A stretch of DNA of 64,000 bases from Bacteroidales bacterium UBA4295. Lineage in GTDB: Bacteria > Bacteroidota > Bacteroidia > Bacteroidales > Paludibacteraceae. The stretch is from contig DGVB01000015.1 of assembly GCA_002395805.1 (NCBI GenBank), positions 1 through 64,000 of the forward strand, read 5' to 3'. The notes beneath the pieces were generated by a model. That model was not told the DNA's origin and searched no databases. It saw only the letters and a list, made by a program, of their open reading frames with translations. A program made the position numbers and the translations under genes. Position 1 is the stretch's first letter. The number at the start of each line of letters is the position of its first letter. Of this stretch, positions 9,114 to 15,191 are shown one piece after another.

Positions 9114-9121
9114 CAAAGATA
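9114..9121 (-). promoter_or_regulatory. -7 box of the TPR-AraC gene
   Basis: TATCTTTG on the minus strand, about 29 bp before the start codon. As at the beta-helix gene, there is no good -33 box. Confidence 0.6.
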
Positions 9122-9145
9122 ATACTTTTTTTTCGAATATCACCT

Positions 9146-9173
9146 ATCATTATTTCGAAAACATTTATCATTT
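9146..9173 (-). promoter_or_regulatory. putative AraC-type operator upstream of the regulator gene
   Basis: The counterpart of 7229-7256: same length, same flanks (ATCATTATTTCG ... ATTTATCATTT) and the same 25-bp offset from the -7 box. It suggests autoregulation. Confidence 0.65.
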
Positions 9174-9290
9174 TGTTTCTTTTTGTAGAAAAATCAATCA
9201 TTGTCAATTTTTCCACATCGTGAAGGAATTTTGCGACACGTGTAGAAATAGGACATCAATGCGTTTTTTTTGAAAAAAAATACAAAAAAA

Positions 9291-9322
9291 TTTGGTCATA
9301 TCAAAAAAAAGCAGTACCTTTG
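9291..9322 (+). promoter_or_regulatory. promoter of tRNA-Lys
   Basis: TTTG at 9291-9294 and TACCTTTG at 9315-9322, with a 20-bp spacer; a textbook Bacteroidota primary-sigma promoter about 32 bp ahead of the tRNA. Confidence 0.85.
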
Positions 9323-9354
9323 CACCCGCTTTTGAGAAGAGAGCGATTTATGTT

Positions 9355-9427
9355 GTCTCCCTAGCTCAGTTGGTAGAGCAACTGACTCTTAATCAGTGGG
9401 TCGAGGGTTCGAGTCCCTCGGGGGACA
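9355..9427 (+). tRNA. tRNA-Lys (anticodon CTT)
   Basis: A full cloverleaf can be folded: acceptor GTCTCCC/GGGGGAC, D-arm GCTC..GAGC, anticodon stem ACTGA/TCAGT with loop CTCTTAA (anticodon CTT), and T-arm GAGGG-TTCGAGT-CCCTC. The CCA end is not encoded (ACAA follows). Confidence 0.97.
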
Positions 9428-9431
9428 CAAG

Positions 9432-9458
9432 AAAGGACATCCGATGGGTGTCCTTTTC
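9432..9458 (+). terminator. terminator after tRNA-Lys
   Basis: An 8-bp stem AAAGGACA/TGTCCTTT followed by TTCTTTTATT. It lies between the tRNA and the convergent nucleotidyltransferase gene and may serve both directions. Confidence 0.8.
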
Positions 9459-9460
9459 TT

Positions 9461-10219
9461 TTATTGCAGGCTCTCGGCGAAGGCCTCTGCCTCTTCTATC
9501 TGGTCTATTTTCCCGACGTCCATCATCCGGTAGCCGGACGGGACGTAGGCCTGCAAAGGCACTTCTTTCATGATCTCCAGATAAAAAGGTATCAGCGAGA
9601 ATTTAGTCTCATCTATCTGTTGCAAGCGGGAGAGCGTGTCATCATTGAGTATCTGCATACCGGAGAACGCCAAATGCCGCCCGTCGAATCCTTTCTTTTC
9701 TCCGGTCGCTATATTGGTCCAGCCGCATAATAAATCCTCCCCGTTGAAACAGAGATAGCGCTGCGTTTGCCGTTCGCTGACCACTAAAAGGGAAGGCAAG
9801 CCCCCACCCGACCTCCCCCCGCAGGGGAGGAGAGAAGAAGAAGTATAGGTATGGATCAACTCAGGGAGGTTGATATTGGACAGGATGTCCACATTGCAGG
9901 CGAGGAGGGGTTCGGAGGCAGGAAGGAGTCCTTCTCGCCAAGCCTTGCGCAGTCCTCCTCCGGTGTCGAGGAGTTGGTCGCGTTCGTCCGAGATGCGTAT
10001 ATTGGCGCCCCATCCGTCATTGGCACGGACAGCATCGATGATCATGTCCGGGAAATGATGCACGTTGACGACGATATCTGTGATACCTGCGTCACGCAGT
10101 TTCTCCACCTGCCATTGCAGCAGCGGTTTGCCCGCCAGCGGTACCAGCGCCTTCGGCATTGTATCGGTGAGCGGTTTGAGACGCGTGCCTAATCCCGCAG
10201 CAAAAATAAAGCCCCACAT
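9461..10219 (-). CDS. MurU-like sugar-phosphate nucleotidyltransferase
   Basis: A 252-residue NTP-transferase beginning with the family signature FAAGLGTRLKPLTDTMPKAL (nucleotide-binding GLGTRL and the PKAL lysine), followed by VNVHHFPDMI and the metal-site segment LACNVDILSNI. Length and order fit MurNAc-1-phosphate uridylyltransferase (MurU) or a related mannose-1-P guanylyltransferase. The downstream-linked AmgK-like kinase, 33 bp away on the same strand, favours MurU and a peptidoglycan-recycling route MurNAc to UDP-MurNAc. A GC-rich repeat at 9800-9832 adds the low-complexity stretch SSSLLPCGGRSGGGLPSL (about residues 129-145) inside the enzyme without breaking the frame. Confidence 0.8.
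   Translation of the reverse strand: MWGFIFAAGLGTRLKPLTDTMPKALVPLAGKPLLQWQVEKLRDAGITDIVVNVHHFPDMIIDAVRANDGWGANIRISDERDQLLDTGGGLRKAWREGLLPASEPLLACNVDILSNINLPELIHTYTSSSLLPCGGRSGGGLPSLLVVSERQTQRYLCFNGEDLLCGWTNIATGEKKGFDGRHLAFSGMQILNDDTLSRLQQIDETKFSLIPFYLEIMKEVPLQAYVPSGYRMMDVGKIDQIEEAEAFAESLQ
9800..9832. repeat. GC-rich hairpin repeat (family G), in-frame in nucleotidyltransferase
   Basis: CCTCCCC/GGGGAGG arms preceded by GCCCCCACCCGA. It encodes a Gly/Ser/Pro-rich stretch at about residues 129-140. Confidence 0.75.
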
Positions 10220-10220
10220 T

Positions 10221-10256
10221 TTAATGATTAATGATTAATGAATAATGATTAATTAA
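10221..10256. repeat. TAATGATTA word array (family W)
   Basis: Repeated AATGATTAATGATTA words fill the spacer between the nucleotidyltransferase start and the kinase stop; the same word recurs at 11719-11753, 51545-51590 and 61688-61714. Confidence 0.7.
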
Positions 10257-11719
10257 TCCATTATCGTTTCTATCCCCCGCTCGCGGTGGATGAGATGGAT
10301 GCGGACAGGATATTTCTCCTTCAGATGCTTCGCCAGATGTTCGGCGCAATAGACGGATCGGTGCTGGCCTCCCGTACAGCCGAAAGCCACCTGCAGATGT
10401 TCAAAACCGCGCTCGATAAACCGCTCTACATGATGATCCACGAGGGCATAGACAGACTCGAGGAAAGAGAGAATCTCGCCGTCCTGCTCCAGAAAATCTA
10501 TCACAGGCTGATCCAGACCCGTCAGAGATTTGTATTCGTCATACTTACCGGGATTATGGGTGCTTCTGCAATCAAACACATATCCGCCGCCATTGCCGGA
10601 CTTGTCCTCGGGAATGCCGCGTTTAAACGAGAAGGAATAGATGGTAACACTAAGACCGCTGCGCTGTACGACCGCTTGCGCTGTAAGACCGTCCTTCGGA
10701 CTGACAGAATACAGACCGCTACGCTGACAGAGTACAGACTGATTCACAAGGCTATCAGCGAGTTCGCGGAGGTAGGGGTAGTCCTTTATCTCCGCAAGCA
10801 CTTCGCGTAAATTGCGCAGGGCATTGGGGATAGACTCCAGGAAATGAGGTTTGCGTTCGAAATAACCTCTGTAGCCGTAAGCGCCGAGTACCTGCAGTGT
10901 CCTAAAGAGGACAAAATGCGGCAAGTCAGCCCGCCAGGCGGCTTTATCTATTTTGAATTCGTCATTCGTAATTTGTAATTTCTCCAACTCATCCAGGTAG
11001 GCGTCTATCAGTTCTTCGCGGAGCGAGGCTGGGATATTGGCTTTGGCTTGCCATAATAGCGAAGCCACGTCGTACTGGGTAGGTCCGCGGCGGCCGCCCT
11101 GAAAATCGATGAAATACGGTTGACCGTCTTTGATCATGATATTGCGGCTCTGGCAATCGCGGTACATAAAAGACCGCTGCGCTGTTAGACCGCTACGCTG
11201 TAAGACCGTTTCACTGTTAGACCGCTGCGCTGTTAGATTTGCAACCAAGCGGTCAAAATCGTCCTCCAGTTTCGGTTCGCTGAACTCGATCTTGGTGCCC
11301 TTGAGGAAGCAGTATTTGAAATAGTTCAGATCCCATCGGACAGACCGTTCGTCGAAAGCGGGTACCGGGAAACAGTAGTTCCAATTAAAATTCTGCGCTC
11401 CCTCCACCTGTATATGCGCGAGCGCGCGTATGGCGCGTTCTAATAAGGTGCGTTCCTCCGGCAGAAAGCAGCCGGTCTCCCGTCCATGGCGGATGGCGTC
11501 AAAAAGGAGCGTATCGCCCAGGTCCTCCTGGGTATAAGTCATCTCGTCTTCGCTGACCTGATAGACTTCGGGCACAGGCAGACCGAGCGCATGGAAATGG
11601 CGCGCCATATAGATGAAGGCGCGGTTCTCGTCGCGGTTCGTCCCCTCCACACGAATGACCGTGCGGCCGGACTCGTCCGTCTCACGCGTATAAACCCTAT
11701 TGGAACCCTGCGGCTTCAT
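10253..11719 (-). CDS. AmgK-like sugar kinase fused to RapZ C-terminal domain
   Basis: A 488-residue two-domain protein. Residues 1 to about 325 are an aminoglycoside-phosphotransferase/AmgK-type kinase, with VYTRETDESGRTVIRVEGTN at the N-terminus, catalytic loop YRDCQSRNIMI and metal-binding IDFQGGRRGPTQYDVASL. AmgK phosphorylates MurNAc/GlcNAc at C1. Residues about 357-488 match the C-terminal sensor domain of RapZ (YSFSFKRG, FDCRSTHNPG, LTGLDQPV and the signature FGCTGGQHRSVYCAE); the RapZ N-terminal P-loop domain is absent. The neighbour is MurU-like, so cell-wall amino-sugar recycling with amino-sugar sensing is a sensible inference. Family A repeats create TAQRSN..LQRSGLTAQRS at residues about 160-183 and fill the interdomain linker (about 326-356). 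Confidence 0.85.
   Translation of the reverse strand: MKPQGSNRVYTRETDESGRTVIRVEGTNRDENRAFIYMARHFHALGLPVPEVYQVSEDEMTYTQEDLGDTLLFDAIRHGRETGCFLPEERTLLERAIRALAHIQVEGAQNFNWNYCFPVPAFDERSVRWDLNYFKYCFLKGTKIEFSEPKLEDDFDRLVANLTAQRSNSETVLQRSGLTAQRSFMYRDCQSRNIMIKDGQPYFIDFQGGRRGPTQYDVASLLWQAKANIPASLREELIDAYLDELEKLQITNDEFKIDKAAWRADLPHFVLFRTLQVLGAYGYRGYFERKPHFLESIPNALRNLREVLAEIKDYPYLRELADSLVNQSVLCQRSGLYSVSPKDGLTAQAVVQRSGLSVTIYSFSFKRGIPEDKSGNGGGYVFDCRSTHNPGKYDEYKSLTGLDQPVIDFLEQDGEILSFLESVYALVDHHVERFIERGFEHLQVAFGCTGGQHRSVYCAEHLAKHLKEKYPVRIHLIHRERGIETIMD
10652..10740. repeat. family A module array (kinase-RapZ linker)
   Basis: Tandem AGACCG-variable-CTGTA modules with centres CTGCG, CTTGCG, TCCTTCGGA and CTACG. 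They are in-frame and encode the linker between the kinase and RapZ-like domains. Confidence 0.85.
10955..10983. repeat. AATTCGTAATT word array (family W), in-frame in kinase
   Basis: Encodes LQITNDEFKI inside the kinase domain. The word is shared with the intergenic arrays at 26980-27010 and 32491-32519. Confidence 0.6.
11171..11237. repeat. family A module array (kinase domain)
   Basis: Four exact 16-bp units with centres CTGCG, CTACG, TTTCA and CTGCG. They encode an in-frame QRS-rich insertion just before the catalytic loop. Confidence 0.85.
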
Positions 11720-11753
11720 TAATGATTAATGATTAATGATTAATGATTATTAT
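11719..11753. repeat. TAATGATTA word array (family W)
   Basis: Fills the whole spacer between the diacylglycerol-kinase-family stop codon and the AmgK-like start codon. Confidence 0.7.
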
Positions 11754-12676
11754 TAGCATTTGAACTGAAGGGCGTGATGGATGCAGGTCACCTTGCACGG
11801 GCCGAGGAAATTCTCCAGGATACCGTCCGCCTCTATCATAATATGCTTGCGATAATTGATCTCTATCTCTGCGCCTACGATCGGATAGACGAAGGGCAGT
11901 TCCGTCAGCCGGCCGTTATATAGTTTGGGCAGCGCCTCAATAATCTGTTTGAAAGTCGGTTTGCGGATAAACATGCCATTGAAGATACCGTCCGCGGGTT
12001 CTGCATCGGGGTTCTGCTTGATACCTCCTCCGGAGAAAGGTCCATTGCCGATATTCATGGTGAAGAGCAGGTCGTTCACCGCTTCTTTGCCGTCCACGGT
12101 GAGGATCATATGCTGGCTCTTATGCTGTATGATCGCTGCGATGAGCCCGAAGAGATAGTTGACATGGTGGGAACCGATGTAGTATTTGAGTGTGTCCGCT
12201 TTCTTGCAGCATAGAGGATCGACGCCCAAGCCGACGGAGTTGATGAAATAGCGGTGATGGGCGATGCCGTTTCTCCAGTAGGTGACGCAGCCGATATCAA
12301 TAGGATGTCCCGTTCCCTCAAAGAATCGTTTGAGGCTCTCCTTGTGGTTCTTGGTCAGTTCCCAATACCGTCCGAAATCATTGCCCGTACCTCGCGGCAT
12401 GAGTCCCACTTGTATCTTCGCCCGCTGCTCGGGTGCTATCTCCGCACGCATGATACCGTTGATCACCTCCGAGAGGGTACCGTCGCCTCCGAGAACGAGG
12501 ATCTCGTCGTATCCTTTCTCCACCAGTTCGCGTGCCAGTTCAATGGCATGCTCTGCAAATTTAGTGACGCGATAAGCAAACGGCAGATGGCGCTTGCGCA
12601 GGAGTTTCCATAGATAGATGCGCTGCGCGCGGAAGGCTTTCTTGCCCGATTTAGGATTAATGATTATTCCTAACAT
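11753..12676 (-). CDS. diacylglycerol kinase family (DagK/YegS-like) lipid kinase
   Basis: A 307-residue protein starting MLGIIINPKSGKK, the usual N-terminus of this family, with nucleotide-binding GGDGTLSEVINGI, MPRGTGNDFGRYW and a C-terminal EADGILE segment. These enzymes phosphorylate diacylglycerol or related lipids at the cytoplasmic membrane face. I chose the start at 12676: the -7 box covers 12707-12714, so the longer frame beginning at 12709 would start upstream of the transcript. The cell role here (lipid turnover or an undecaprenol/ceramide-like substrate) is not determined by sequence. Confidence 0.88.
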   Translation of the reverse strand: MLGIIINPKSGKKAFRAQRIYLWKLLRKRHLPFAYRVTKFAEHAIELARELVEKGYDEILVLGGDGTLSEVINGIMRAEIAPEQRAKIQVGLMPRGTGNDFGRYWELTKNHKESLKRFFEGTGHPIDIGCVTYWRNGIAHHRYFINSVGLGVDPLCCKKADTLKYYIGSHHVNYLFGLIAAIIQHKSQHMILTVDGKEAVNDLLFTMNIGNGPFSGGGIKQNPDAEPADGIFNGMFIRKPTFKQIIEALPKLYNGRLTELPFVYPIVGAEIEINYRKHIMIEADGILENFLGPCKVTCIHHALQFKC

Positions 12677-12706
12677 GATATCATTTAAGATTTTCAAACG
12701 CGAGTG

Positions 12707-12738
12707 CAAAGGTACAACAAAAATTGCACATACGCAAA
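12707..12738 (-). promoter_or_regulatory. promoter of the lipid kinase operon
   Basis: Leftward TTTG (12735-12738) and TACCTTTG (12707-12714) with a 20-bp spacer. The spacer starts CGTATGTG, close to the CATATGT seen at other promoters in the window. Confidence 0.85.
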
Positions 12739-12761
12739 TTTTTGAGCGTTTTTTTGCTGTG

Positions 12762-12778
12762 GCGGTATATCATACCGC
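12762..12778. repeat. perfect short hairpin
   Basis: GCGGTAT-ATC-ATACCGC, directly beside the long inverted repeat that begins at 12779. Confidence 0.6.
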
Positions 12779-12931
12779 GATTATAGCCGACCTTATAACC
12801 ATGCGGATAGCGTATATGCCCTTCGGAGTAATTCGCCCCCTGCTCAACGAGTTTTGGCGCACCCCATCGCCAAAACACGCCTCCGAGAGGGCATATACGA
12901 TATACGTCGGGGACGAAGGTCGGCTATAATC
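12779..12931. repeat. 153-bp nested inverted repeat
   Basis: Outer arms GATTATAGCCGACCTT (12779-12794) and its exact complement (12916-12931). Further in are CGTATATGCCC (12811-12821) with 12889-12899, a CTTCGGAG arm with one bulge, and an apical perfect stem GTTTTGGCG (12851-12859) / CGCCAAAAC (12868-12876). The segment can fold into one long imperfect hairpin. It lies in a 450-bp gene-free stretch between the ribosomal-protein terminator and the lipid kinase promoter. No target-site duplication or transposase was seen. Confidence 0.8.
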
Positions 12932-13078
12932 AGTCAGCGGCAGAAGGTCGCGGGCGGCAAAAAATCGCTCAATGTTGCGTATGGTCTGCAGGACGCGAAA
13001 GTAGCTACGGGGGAATTTTTGTGTGTGGGAGGGAAGAGAGAGGGAATACAAAAAGGCAGATGTCCGAAATTACACAAA
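12932..13078. other. intergenic stretch without recognised features
   Basis: Between the long inverted repeat and the terminator; short open frames overlap it but none has coding support. Confidence 0.4.
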
Positions 13079-13116
13079 AAAAATGACATACGCAAGCGCA
13101 TATGTCATTTTTTGCA
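13079..13116. terminator. bidirectional terminator after the ribosomal-protein cluster
   Basis: ATGACATA ... TATGTCAT stem (inner CGC/GCG) flanked by an A-run on one side and a T-run on the other, 13 bp beyond the DUF4295 stop codon. Confidence 0.85.
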
Positions 13117-13128
13117 GAAAAAACTTCT

Positions 13129-13281
13129 TTACTTGAAGAACTCCTGTACTTTCTCGTTGAGCACAATTTCTTCCTGGAAGATGTAAGCCCCTGTTTTCGG
13201 CGACTTAACCATCTTGATGCACTTGGTGTGCGCACGTCCGGAGTTACCGGTTTGAAGGGTTGCGACCGCTTTCTTTGCCAT
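13129..13281 (-). CDS. DUF4295 family small protein
   Basis: A 50-residue basic protein (MAKKAVATLQTGNSGRAHTK ... VLNEKVQEFFK) matching the DUF4295 family, which in Bacteroidota is encoded directly after bL28 and bL33. Its lysine-rich nature and position suggest a ribosome-associated protein; its function is not established. It is the last gene of a three-gene leftward cluster and is followed by a strong terminator. Confidence 0.88.
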   Translation of the reverse strand: MAKKAVATLQTGNSGRAHTKCIKMVKSPKTGAYIFQEEIVLNEKVQEFFK

Positions 13282-13311
13282 AGTTCTAAGCCTTTCTAAA
13301 ATAGGGGTTAA

Positions 13312-13500
13312 TTACTTAATCTCTTTATGGAGCGTATAACGCTTCAGATAGGGATTGTACTTCATGAGCTCCAAACGATCAGGAGTGTTCTTGCGGTTTT
13401 TGGTGGTAATGTAGCGAGACATACCCGGAACACCGCTGGCCTTCTGCTCAGTGCACTCAAGGATTACTTGAACGCGGGCTTCTTTTACTTTCTTTGCCAT
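13312..13500 (-). CDS. rpmG: 50S ribosomal protein bL33
   Basis: A 62-residue protein ([20 protein letters not shown] ... [28 protein letters not shown]) with the full bL33 signature. It lacks the paired zinc-binding cysteines of C+ forms; only one Cys is present. It is a small component of the large ribosomal subunit near the E site, in the usual Bacteroidota order bL28-bL33-DUF4295. Confidence 0.97.
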   Translation of the reverse strand: MAKKVKEARVQVILECTEQKASGVPGMSRYITTKNRKNTPDRLELMKYNPYLKRYTLHKEIK

Positions 13501-13516
13501 TGTTTAGCTCCTTTCG

Positions 13517-13753
13517 TTAATAGAGATAGCCCTTCTCCGCAGCCTGTTTCAGCGCGTTGTCGAGGCCAATCTTGTTAATAGTTCTCAGACCGGCTGCACT
13601 CACGTTCAGCTCGATCCACACATCGCGTTCTACCCAGTAGAACTTGCGGCGGAAGAGGTTCACATCGAAGGTGCGCTTGGTGTGGCGCTTCGAGTGCGAG
13701 ACATTGCATCCGCCCATGGCTTTCTTGCCTGTAATTTGACAAATCTTTGACAT
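13517..13753 (-). CDS. rpmB: 50S ribosomal protein bL28
   Basis: A 78-residue protein with the bL28 pattern: [20 protein letters not shown] near the N-terminus, [20 protein letters not shown] in the middle and [20 protein letters not shown] at the end. It is the first gene of the ribosomal-protein cluster, with a consensus promoter about 70 bp upstream. Confidence 0.97.
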   Translation of the reverse strand: MSKICQITGKKAMGGCNVSHSKRHTKRTFDVNLFRRKFYWVERDVWIELNVSAAGLRTINKIGLDNALKQAAEKGYLY

Positions 13754-13820
13754 TGTAGTATATATTTATATTTTTTCGTCGTTTTAGGGGATTCCTCGCA
13801 CAATTACACGAAAAATCGCG

Positions 13821-13852
13821 CAAAGGTACTGCTTTTTTTTGAGATAGCCAAA
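13821..13852 (-). promoter_or_regulatory. promoter of rpmB-rpmG-DUF4295
   Basis: Leftward TTTG (13849-13852) and TACCTTTG (13821-13828) with a 20-bp spacer. Confidence 0.85.
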
Positions 13853-13899
13853 TATTTTGTCAAAAAAATGAAAAAAATCTTTAAAATTTCCCGATTCGT

Positions 13900-15099
13900 T
13901 TATTTTCTGCGCACGAGAAAGAGGTAAACCAGGAGGATTATCAGGAGCAAGGTGGTACCTACAAGCCGGAAGCCGAAATAGCCGCTGGGGAAGAAGGTGT
14001 CATACCCGAAAGAATCGTTGAGCAGGCTCGCGAAATCATAGATGGCAGAGAAGATGGTGAGGCAGGTGAGGAAGGTGAGGAAATTATTCGTTCGCTCCTC
14101 CGCCCGATGGCGCCGCACTTCGATTTCTTTGCCTATCATCTTGTCGAGCTGGTCGTAGTCCTGCTGGGTATTGAGACTCTTCTCCATCGCCGAATTGATG
14201 ATATTCGGCAGGAAATTATACGAGATAGAGGTATAGCTGTACCGCTGCTCGAATTCACTGAGGCGCGACTCGAGCACGGCTACATCCTCGCTCCGGCGAC
14301 GATAATGGAGATTAACCGAATAGAGGAATACCTTCCGGAATAGTTGGTAGATATAGATCTTCTCGAAATAGTCCTTTTCCCAGTTTTTGAGCACACGCTC
14401 AGGGGTATCGGCGGAGAGGAGAGTGAAGGTATCGAGCAGCGCCAGTCCGGTCCATCCGGCGAAGACGGATATCGTATGCTCCGCGAGGACATGGTCTACA
14501 TAGGCAGGGCTGTTGATTCCCGTGCTGAGAGGCGTATGCGGGGCGAGGGTGCCGGCGTCGTAGAGAAGAAGCCGTTCGTCACCCTTCTCTATTCCTTCCT
14601 GCAGACGGACAATCTGGAATAGTTTGAATTTGTTTCCGCTCTCCACCAGCCACGACATATCGAGGGATGTTTCGCCACCATACACTGCGGCTACGGGCGC
14701 AAGGGCGATATCGATAAACTCGCGCTGGGCGGAGGTATAATAGGCGCAGTTGCGGAGGATATTGAGCGCGCGGGTGACGAGGTTGAACTCCACGCCTTCG
14801 AACCGGATATTGACCGCATAGAGGACGATATGGAAAGGCGCTTCCCAGAGCCGTATATTCTCTATGAGGAAGGATACCTGCTCCTCGCCGAGATCGAGCG
14901 TACAGGTCCTGTTCAGAGGGAGGGTGAACATCGTAATCTCTGCCGTCATACACTGTGCGAACTCCGGGAAATAATAATTATTCAGGTTCGCGCGCTCCTC
15001 AGCCGTGCAGACGTTTTTTTGCCATCCCTGCTGCAAAGGTTGCAAGGAACGGGGGATCGAGAAATATCCGCATAAAAAACTGTTATTCGTAATCAGCAT
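13900..15099 (-). CDS. CorA-like two-helix membrane protein of unknown function
   Basis: A 399-residue protein I cannot assign to a named family. The N-terminal half is mixed alpha/beta, the region about 240-335 is charged and likely helical/coiled (RRRSEDVAVLESRLSEFEQR, KMIGKEIEVRRHRAEERTNN), and two transmembrane helices close the protein (about 340-360 and 379-396) with a basic RRK tail. Long helices followed by two C-terminal membrane helices resemble CorA channels, but there is no GMN motif after the first helix. Its start at 15099 is fixed by a -7 box at 15126-15133. It is transcribed divergently from the HEPN-STAND NTPase gene with interlocked promoters, so it may be its partner or membrane effector (inference). 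Confidence 0.65.
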   Translation of the reverse strand: MLITNNSFLCGYFSIPRSLQPLQQGWQKNVCTAEERANLNNYYFPEFAQCMTAEITMFTLPLNRTCTLDLGEEQVSFLIENIRLWEAPFHIVLYAVNIRFEGVEFNLVTRALNILRNCAYYTSAQREFIDIALAPVAAVYGGETSLDMSWLVESGNKFKLFQIVRLQEGIEKGDERLLLYDAGTLAPHTPLSTGINSPAYVDHVLAEHTISVFAGWTGLALLDTFTLLSADTPERVLKNWEKDYFEKIYIYQLFRKVFLYSVNLHYRRRSEDVAVLESRLSEFEQRYSYTSISYNFLPNIINSAMEKSLNTQQDYDQLDKMIGKEIEVRRHRAEERTNNFLTFLTCLTIFSAIYDFASLLNDSFGYDTFFPSGYFGFRLVGTTLLLIILLVYLFLVRRK

Positions 15100-15125
15100 A
15101 CCGGATGGTGTTAAAAATTCGGGGA

Positions 15126-15173
15126 CAAAATTACTATTTTTTTTGTATATATGCAAATTTTTTACTACCTTTG
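15126..15173. promoter_or_regulatory. interlocked divergent promoters of the putative defence locus
   Basis: Rightward TTTG (15142-15145)/TACCTTTG (15166-15173) and leftward TTTG (15154-15157)/TAATTTTG (15126-15133), each with a 20-bp spacer. The two -33 boxes face each other in TTTG-N8-CAAA, so the two genes should be expressed reciprocally or together. Confidence 0.85.
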
Positions 15174-15191
15174 CGCCCAAAATGTAGTATT

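Noticed and set aside
12779-12931. Insertion sequence with terminal inverted repeats
   Set aside because: There is no transposase frame between the arms and no flanking direct duplication was found; only a non-autonomous remnant remains possible.
12618-13186. Several open frames of 60-110 codons in the gap before the ribosomal-protein cluster
   Set aside because: They run through the 153-bp inverted repeat, promoter and terminator and show no family resemblance.
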